From contig JAIPEI010000090.1 in the NCBI GenBank assembly GCA_021737245.1, positions 1 through 10,370 on the forward strand: DNA of 10,370 bases, in the 5' to 3' direction. Below are positions 6,822 through 10,370 of the stretch, piece after piece (the first letter of the stretch is position 1; the number at the start of each line of letters is the position of its first letter). The stretch comes from Deltaproteobacteria bacterium (lineage in GTDB: Bacteria > Desulfobacterota > DSM-4660 > Desulfatiglandales > HGW-15). Under the pieces are notes generated by a model. That model saw only the letters and a list, made by a program, of their open reading frames with translations. It searched no databases and was not told the origin of the DNA. Position numbers and translations under genes: made by a program.

Positions 6822-7049
6822 TCAGTGACAAGTGCTGCAGCTCGTGCTGGAGCACCCGGAGCAGGACGAGCCGCCTCCTCCTGTCGAAGGCGCAGAGTAG
6901 CTCCCGTTCGACTTGAAGCTGCATGCCGACATGAGGCGTTCCACCTCCGTGGCGCTGCAGTCGGGACAGGCGATGTCGTCGCCGCTGCCGATGACGAGGC
7001 ACTCGAACTCATGATTGCATTTGCGGCATTTATACTCGTATATGGGCAT
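6822..7049 (-). CDS. FmdB-family zinc-ribbon protein
   Basis: This 75-residue protein begins MPIYEYKCRKC, the hallmark of the FmdB/CxxC_CxxC_SSSS family. It has two CxxC knuckles (C8/C11 and C28/C31, the latter as CPDC) forming a single zinc ribbon. A low-complexity tail rich in Gly, Ser and Cys follows and ends SCSTCH, as is common in the family. The family name comes from a putative regulator of the formylmethanofuran/amidase operon; the molecular role is still poorly defined. ATG 7049 is preferred over ATG 7055: the purine-rich AGGAAGGG at 7063-7056 directly abuts the upstream ATG but is correctly spaced for 7049, and the family starts at M-P-x-Y-x-Y. It lies 21 bp after gmhA and 76 bp before ispF. 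The 76-bp gap shows nothing apart from the ispF ribosome binding site. Confidence 0.9.
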   Translation of the reverse strand: MPIYEYKCRKCNHEFECLVIGSGDDIACPDCSATEVERLMSACSFKSNGSYSAPSTGGGGSSCSGCSSTSCSTCH

Positions 7050-7070
7050 GTTCATCCCTTCCTGTGGATC

Positions 7071-7643
7071 TCATTTCGCCATGAACAGCATTTCATCCAC
7101 CAGCTGGCAGATCATGTGGCCGGCGAAGATGTGGGTTTCCTGAACCCGGGCGGTCACCTTGCTCTTGACCACCAGGCCGAGGTCGGCCATTCTCCGCAGC
7201 TTTCCCCCGTCTCCGCCGGTGAGGGCCGCCGTGTAGAGACCCTGCTCCCGACCCACCTTGACGGCCTCGATCACATTGGTGGAGTTGCCGCTGGTGCTGA
7301 TTCCGAGGAGGACGTCTCCCTCCTGCCCGATGGCCTTGACCTGCTTGGAAAACACCTCGTCGAAGGAGTAATCGTTCCCGATGCTCGTCAGGATCGAGCT
7401 GTCGGTGGTCAGTGCAACGGCCGGCAGCGGGGGGCGTTCGAGCACAAAGCGGTTCACGAACTCCGCTGCAATGTGCTGTGCATCCGCCGCGCTTCCACCG
7501 TTTCCGCAGAGCAGGAGCTTCCGGTCGTTCGTGAGGGCCTCGGCGATTCGTTCGGCGAGTTGAACGAGAGCGGTTCCGCTCTCGTTGACGAACTCCTCTT
7601 TAACCCGGACGCTCTCCTTCAGGGCTTTCCGTATCCGTTCCAT
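7071..7643 (-). CDS. gmhA: Sedoheptulose-7-phosphate isomerase (GmhA, SIS domain)
   Basis: GmhA converts sedoheptulose 7-phosphate to D-glycero-D-manno-heptose 7-phosphate, the first step towards the ADP-heptose used in LPS inner core. The protein is a single SIS domain of about 190 residues, normal for GmhA. It carries the phosphosugar motif CGNGGSAADAQHIAAEF (46-62) with the likely catalytic Glu61, a STSGNSTN phosphate-binding loop, and near the C-terminus QETHIFAGHMICQLVDE, with His176 as the probable second catalytic residue. Two ATGs are possible. I prefer 7643, which has AGGA at 7652-7649 five bases upstream; ATG 7649 would add two residues but overlaps that site. No other heptose genes are nearby. 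It follows selA by about 98 bp and precedes the zinc-ribbon gene by 21 bp. Confidence 0.93.
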   Translation of the reverse strand: MERIRKALKESVRVKEEFVNESGTALVQLAERIAEALTNDRKLLLCGNGGSAADAQHIAAEFVNRFVLERPPLPAVALTTDSSILTSIGNDYSFDEVFSKQVKAIGQEGDVLLGISTSGNSTNVIEAVKVGREQGLYTAALTGGDGGKLRRMADLGLVVKSKVTARVQETHIFAGHMICQLVDEMLFMAK

Positions 7644-7700
7644 ACGCATCCTGAGAGGAATCCGTCACTTACCTGAATTTTTCCTGGATTCCCGCTTTAA

Positions 7701-7729
7701 AAAGTAGATACGACCGGGACCTTTGTCAA
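7701..7729 (-). promoter_or_regulatory. Possible internal promoter upstream of gmhA
   Basis: On the minus strand a perfect -35 box TTGACA (7729-7724) is followed by a 17-bp spacer and TACTTT (7706-7701), a weak -10. It lies just after the selA stop and about 58 bp before the gmhA start. It could let the gmhA-to-uvrB part be transcribed independently of selA. No terminator was seen between selA and gmhA, so read-through is also likely. Confidence 0.45.
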
Positions 7730-7741
7730 CCAGCCGCTCGA

Positions 7742-9154
7742 TCAGGCCCCGGGTACGCGGGCCAGTTGCTGCACCGCCCGGGCTACGGTTGCCAGCTCTC
7801 CGTCCTGGATCGTGCGCACGTCCAGGAGGACCCGATCGTTCTCGACCCGGGCGATGATCGGCGGATCATGCTCCCTCAGCCGCTTCTCGATCCGGTGTGC
7901 GGACATCCGGCCCGCCGCCAGGGCGACCAGCCGGGTGGGCAGGTCCAGCAGCGGAAGCGCACCTCCTCCCGTCTTGGACGTCCCGTCCGCGAGGACCACG
8001 GTGAAGTTCCCCGGATCGATCTTCCCGATCCGCCTCTTCAGGCCGGCGGCCCGGGACCTGAGGCTCTTGTATGAGCGGAAGACCATGCCTAGCGTGGGGA
8101 TGCATCGAACCGCCGTCTCTTCGTCCCGATACAGGCGGAGGGTCTCCTCCAGGGCCGCCAGGGTCAGCTTGTCGATCCGCATGGCGCGGTTCAACGGATT
8201 CGCCTTGATCCTCTCCACGAGGGGTTTCCTCCCCAGAATGACGCCCGCCTGGGGGCCGCCCAGAAGCTTGTCGCCGCTGAAGGTGACCAGGTCCACGCCG
8301 GAGGCGAGGACCTCCTGCACCGTGGGTTCCCTTGGGAGGCCGTACCGGGAAAAGTCCACCAGGCACCCGCTTCCCAGATCTTCCATGACCGGTACGCCGT
8401 GTTTTCGACCCAGTGCGACAAGGTCCTTCGCGTCCACGTCCTGGGTAAACCCCACGAGCTGGAAATTGCTCCGATGCACCCGGAGGAGCAGCCCGGTCTC
8501 TGAACTGATCGCCTCCTCATAGTCGCGCAGGTGGGTTTTGTTCGTGGTTCCCACCTCCACCATGACGGCGCCGCTCTTTTTCATGACATCGGGGATGCGG
8601 AACGCGCCCCCGATCTCGACGAGCTGTCCCCGGCTGACCACGGCCTCGCGCCCCTGGGCAAGGGTCTCCAGGCAGATGAGAACCGCTGCGGCGTTGTTGT
8701 TCACGACCATGGCCGCCTCGCCTCCCATGAGCTCCTGGAGAATCCCTTCGACGTGGGAGTAGCGGCTTCCCCGCATCCCCTCGTCCAGCCGGTACTCCAG
8801 GTTGCTGTACCCCCCTGCGACCGAGCGCAGTCGTTCCAGAACCCGTTCCGGCAGGATGGAACGACCCAGATTTGTGTGTACGATCACACCGGTGGCATTA
8901 ATGACGGGGCGGAGGTGGGGGCGGTCCAGGGATTCAAGCCGGTCGATCACGGGGAGGGAAACCCGGTCCGGCTCCAGCCGGTTTGCGTCGAGGAGCTCCC
9001 CCCTTGCGATGGCCCGGCGAAGCTCATCCAACACCTCCTGGACCGCCCTGACGATGAGGGATCGCGGGTAGCGTGAGGACGCTTCCACCAGCCGGGGCGC
9101 CGCCATGAGGCGATCCACCGCTGGAATCTTCCTGAAAAGGGCATTCTTTTCCAT
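7742..9154 (-). CDS. selA: L-seryl-tRNA(Sec) selenium transferase (SelA)
   Basis: SelA is a PLP-dependent enzyme that converts Ser-tRNA(Sec) to Sec-tRNA(Sec) using selenophosphate; in bacteria it forms a large ring-shaped oligomer. The 470-residue length is typical. The N-terminal domain starts with the conserved L-x-x-I-P-A-V-D-x-L pattern (7-16). The core shows INATGVIVHTNLGRSIL (85-101), NNNAAAV (152-158), EVGTTNKTHL (200-209), MEDLGSG (257-263), and the PLP lysine K296 in TFSGDKLLGGPQAG. ATG 9154 fits the family N-terminus; only a short GGAA is visible upstream as a ribosome binding site. It is the promoter-proximal gene of the leftward cluster. selB, selD and tRNA-Sec are not in the window, so they must lie elsewhere if the pathway is complete. 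Its presence implies that the genome encodes selenoproteins. Confidence 0.96.
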   Translation of the reverse strand: MEKNALFRKIPAVDRLMAAPRLVEASSRYPRSLIVRAVQEVLDELRRAIARGELLDANRLEPDRVSLPVIDRLESLDRPHLRPVINATGVIVHTNLGRSILPERVLERLRSVAGGYSNLEYRLDEGMRGSRYSHVEGILQELMGGEAAMVVNNNAAAVLICLETLAQGREAVVSRGQLVEIGGAFRIPDVMKKSGAVMVEVGTTNKTHLRDYEEAISSETGLLLRVHRSNFQLVGFTQDVDAKDLVALGRKHGVPVMEDLGSGCLVDFSRYGLPREPTVQEVLASGVDLVTFSGDKLLGGPQAGVILGRKPLVERIKANPLNRAMRIDKLTLAALEETLRLYRDEETAVRCIPTLGMVFRSYKSLRSRAAGLKRRIGKIDPGNFTVVLADGTSKTGGGALPLLDLPTRLVALAAGRMSAHRIEKRLREHDPPIIARVENDRVLLDVRTIQDGELATVARAVQQLARVPGA

Positions 9155-9189
9155 GGTTCCGACAACCGATGAGGCATGGATTCGCGCCT

Positions 9190-9218
9190 ACTATAGGGCA
9201 GATTTGCGGGGCCGTCAA
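9190..9218 (-). promoter_or_regulatory. Predicted sigma-70 promoter of selA
   Basis: On the minus strand, TTGACG (9218-9213), a 17-bp spacer and TATAGT (9195-9190) form a near-consensus promoter. Initiation near 9183 would leave a leader of about 30 nt before the selA ATG at 9154. It probably drives the whole selA-to-uvrB cluster. No operator was identified. Confidence 0.7.
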
Positions 9219-9456
9219 ATTTTCAGTGATCAGGATGGACCGACCAGCCGTTATTAGGGCATCGTTCTTGCATTGTTCTGTCGTTCACTTGGCTTGTGCC
9301 TGTGAAGGAGCTGCCAGGGTTTCATTCAAAAGCCGTCAAGATGAAGGACCTTTCGGTCAAGATCCGCGACTGCTGGATTCAGAACGAGGCTGAACCGCCC
9401 CTGCGGCGCGGCACGGGGAATCCCCCGGTACAGACATGCGACCCGGCGGTTTGCGC

Positions 9457-9485
9457 TTGATTTTTCTTTTCGAGGTGCTTAGAGT
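9457..9485 (+). promoter_or_regulatory. Predicted promoter of tRNA-His
   Basis: TTGATT (9457-9462), a 17-bp spacer and TAGAGT (9480-9485) lie immediately before the tRNA. Initiation near 9492 would leave only a few bases of 5' leader before the mature end at 9496, unusually short but compatible with RNase P trimming. No GC-rich discriminator is evident. Confidence 0.6.
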
Positions 9486-9495
9486 AAAGGTTTAC

Positions 9496-9572
9496 GGTGG
9501 GTGTAGCTCAGTTGGTAGAGCACTGGGTTGTGGCCCCAGTTGTCGTGGGTTCGAGTCCCATCACTCACCCCA
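9496..9572 (+). tRNA. tRNA-His (anticodon GTG)
   Basis: A full cloverleaf can be drawn. The acceptor stem GTGGGTG (9497-9503) pairs with CACTCAC (9562-9568), with one G-U pair. The D-arm contains TAGCTCAGTTGGTAGAGC. The anticodon stem CTGGG/CCCAG encloses TTGTGGC, giving anticodon GTG (His). The T-arm contains GTGGGTTCGAGTCCCAT. An extra G at 9496 opposite C73 (9569) is the G-1 identity element of tRNA-His, here encoded in the DNA, and the CCA end is encoded at 9570-9572. It is a single-tRNA transcription unit with its own promoter and terminator. Confidence 0.97.
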
Positions 9573-9589
9573 TCCAAAGGCAGGAATCA

Positions 9590-9615
9590 GGGGGCTTAAC
9601 AGCCCCCTTTTTTTT
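9590..9615 (+). terminator. Intrinsic terminator after tRNA-His
   Basis: GGGGGCT (9590-9596) and AGCCCCC (9601-9607) form a perfect 7-bp stem with a TAAC loop, followed at once by eight T residues (9608-9615). It is 17 nt downstream of the tRNA 3' end. On the opposite strand the hairpin lacks a T-run, so it serves the tRNA rather than the leftward radical SAM gene. Confidence 0.92.
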
Positions 9616-9644
9616 GGCGTCCTCGAAGCGATGCCTCGGCTTCC

Positions 9645-10370
9645 CTATTCCATGGGTGCCGCTCCGGCACCCGGTCCGACATGCTTCATGGCGCAGGTTT
9701 TTCTGAAGTGGTGGCCGTAGATGGTCAGGGTGATGGCCAGGGGCAGCAGCTTGCGCCGGTAGCAGGCGGCCCACGCAAGCAGCCGCCAGTACTGGAACCG
9801 CTCCCTGCCCAGGATCCCCAGCCGGAAGCCGGATCGAAACAGGGCGAGAAAGCGCTGGAAATCCAGCGCAGGCTGCGCCTTGGGAACCTGGTACTCGCGA
9901 AGAAAGAGCTTCACCCGACGGTAGTAGTGCTTGGGCGAATAGATGTGGCGCAGAATGGTCTGGTATCCCTCCATCAGCCGATCGAGACCCATATGAGGGA
10001 TGATGTTCGTCGTTCCGTCGATGTCGCCGGACATGACCCCGAGGAGCCGCCCCTCCTGCTTCATTCGCTCGTACAGGCGGGTGCCCGGAGGGGCCTGAAG
10101 CATTCCCACCATGGCCGTGACGATCCCGGTCTTCTGGATGAAGTCGATCTGGCGCTGGAAAATCGAGGGGCCGTCGTGATCGAACCCGACGATGAATCCT
10201 CCCTGCACCTGCAGCCCGGCCCGCTGGATGCGGCGAACGCATTCGACGAGGTCGCGGTTCGTGTTCTGCCGCTTGTTGCACTCCGCCAGGCTCTCCTCGT
10301 CCGGCGTCTCAATGCCGATGAAGACGGAGTCGAACCCGGCCTCCACCATCATCTTCATCAGCTCCTCGTC
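9645..10370 (-). CDS. B12-binding-type radical SAM protein, C-terminal part with DUF4070 (partial)
   Basis: The gene enters from the right edge; 241 C-terminal residues and the TAG stop are present. The frame is open to the window end (beginning D-E-E-L before M-K-M-M), so the ATG at 10358 is internal and not the start. The segment matches the second half of a radical SAM barrel: EAGFDSVFIGIETPDEESL, a following N-K-R-Q-N-T motif, then GLQVQGGFIVGFDHD and APPGTRLYERM. It continues into the helical, basic C-terminal domain found in DUF4070 proteins. Family members usually have an N-terminal cobalamin-binding domain and a CxxxCxxC cluster motif; both would lie outside the window. Known relatives include hopanoid-modifying enzymes, but most are uncharacterised, so no substrate is assigned. 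Just 29 bp separate its stop from the tRNA-His terminator, and no terminator of its own was recognised. Confidence 0.88.
   Translation of the reverse strand, partial: DEELMKMMVEAGFDSVFIGIETPDEESLAECNKRQNTNRDLVECVRRIQRAGLQVQGGFIVGFDHDGPSIFQRQIDFIQKTGIVTAMVGMLQAPPGTRLYERMKQEGRLLGVMSGDIDGTTNIIPHMGLDRLMEGYQTILRHIYSPKHYYRRVKLFLREYQVPKAQPALDFQRFLALFRSGFRLGILGRERFQYWRLLAWAACYRRKLLPLAITLTIYGHHFRKTCAMKHVGPGAGAAPME

Larger units (their letters stand above)
9155..9495. other. Noncoding gap between selA and tRNA-His
   Basis: This 341-bp gap holds the leftward selA promoter at one end and the rightward tRNA-His promoter at the other. The middle (about 9219-9456) has no gene I can support. It does contain three short inverted repeats: TTCAC/GTGAA at 9284-9306 with a GGC/GCC inner stem, GACC/GGTC at 9347-9358, and CGGGG/CCCCG at 9414-9427 around AATC. 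None is followed by a T-run. No known riboswitch or small RNA was recognised. Confidence 0.55.

Noticed and set aside
6822..6824. The FmdB-type gene ends in TGA near selA, so selenocysteine read-through was considered
   Set aside because: The Cys-rich tail ends as in ordinary family members, and the sequence after TGA shows no conserved domain or obvious SECIS hairpin.
9169..9393. A 74-codon plus-strand frame opposite the selA leader
   Set aside because: It runs across the selA promoter with no ribosome binding site, and its composition is not protein-like.
9341..9460. A possible 39-residue small protein (MKDLSVKIRDCW...)
   Set aside because: It has no Shine-Dalgarno sequence, overlaps the tRNA-His -35 box at its end and resembles no known family; chance is the simpler explanation.
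9496..9572. tRNA-His as an integration (att) site for a mobile element
   Set aside because: No second copy of the tRNA 3' end and no integrase or phage gene is in the window.

Overview
The window is GC-rich and densely packed. It looks like an ordinary chromosomal segment from an anaerobic bacterium, most likely a deltaproteobacterium in the broad sense (Desulfobacterota, of the sulfate-reducing or syntrophic type). That placement is inferred from gene content: a selenocysteine pathway enzyme (SelA), an FmdB-type zinc ribbon, a molybdopterin oxidoreductase N-terminus, a DUF4070 radical SAM protein, GmhA (Gram-negative heptose synthesis), and an AMIN plus DUF1566 envelope protein. No mobile element, CRISPR array, rRNA or phage gene was seen.

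Left block (1-2725). A minus-strand molybdopterin oxidoreductase starts at 102 and runs off the left edge. A 302-bp intergenic region (103-404) follows; its right half is strikingly AT-rich and carries a near-consensus sigma-70 promoter (288-316) firing rightwards. That promoter probably drives two plus-strand genes 26 bp apart: a 601-residue membrane-anchored protein with two AMIN-like repeats and a C-terminal DUF1566/Lcl domain (405-2210), and a small calcineurin-like metallophosphoesterase (2237-2725).

Central block (2756-9154, minus strand). Six genes are read leftwards in the order selA, gmhA, fmdB-type, ispF, cysS, uvrB. A promoter 5' of selA (9190-9218) and a second possible promoter just 5' of gmhA (7701-7729) could both feed it. 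The gaps are about 98, 21, 76 and 20 bp, and cysS and uvrB overlap by 14 bp, so the last genes are probably cotranscribed and the final pair translationally coupled. The products serve different processes: selenocysteine synthesis, heptose for LPS, isoprenoid (MEP pathway) synthesis, cysteinyl-tRNA charging and nucleotide excision repair. The block is therefore a housekeeping operon rather than one pathway. It ends convergently against the metallophosphoesterase gene, with a hairpin between them.

Right block (9155-10370). A 341-bp noncoding gap lies between selA and the tRNA and contains divergent promoters. It is followed by a complete plus-strand tRNA-His unit: promoter 9457-9485, tRNA 9496-9572, intrinsic terminator 9590-9615. 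A minus-strand DUF4070 radical SAM protein enters from the right edge and stops at 9645; only its C-terminal 241 residues are present.

I see no clearly new defence or biosynthetic system. The items most worth a second look are the AMIN-AMIN-DUF1566 envelope protein with its phosphoesterase neighbour, the altered cluster motif in the molybdopterin oxidoreductase, and the hairpin-bearing gap before tRNA-His.
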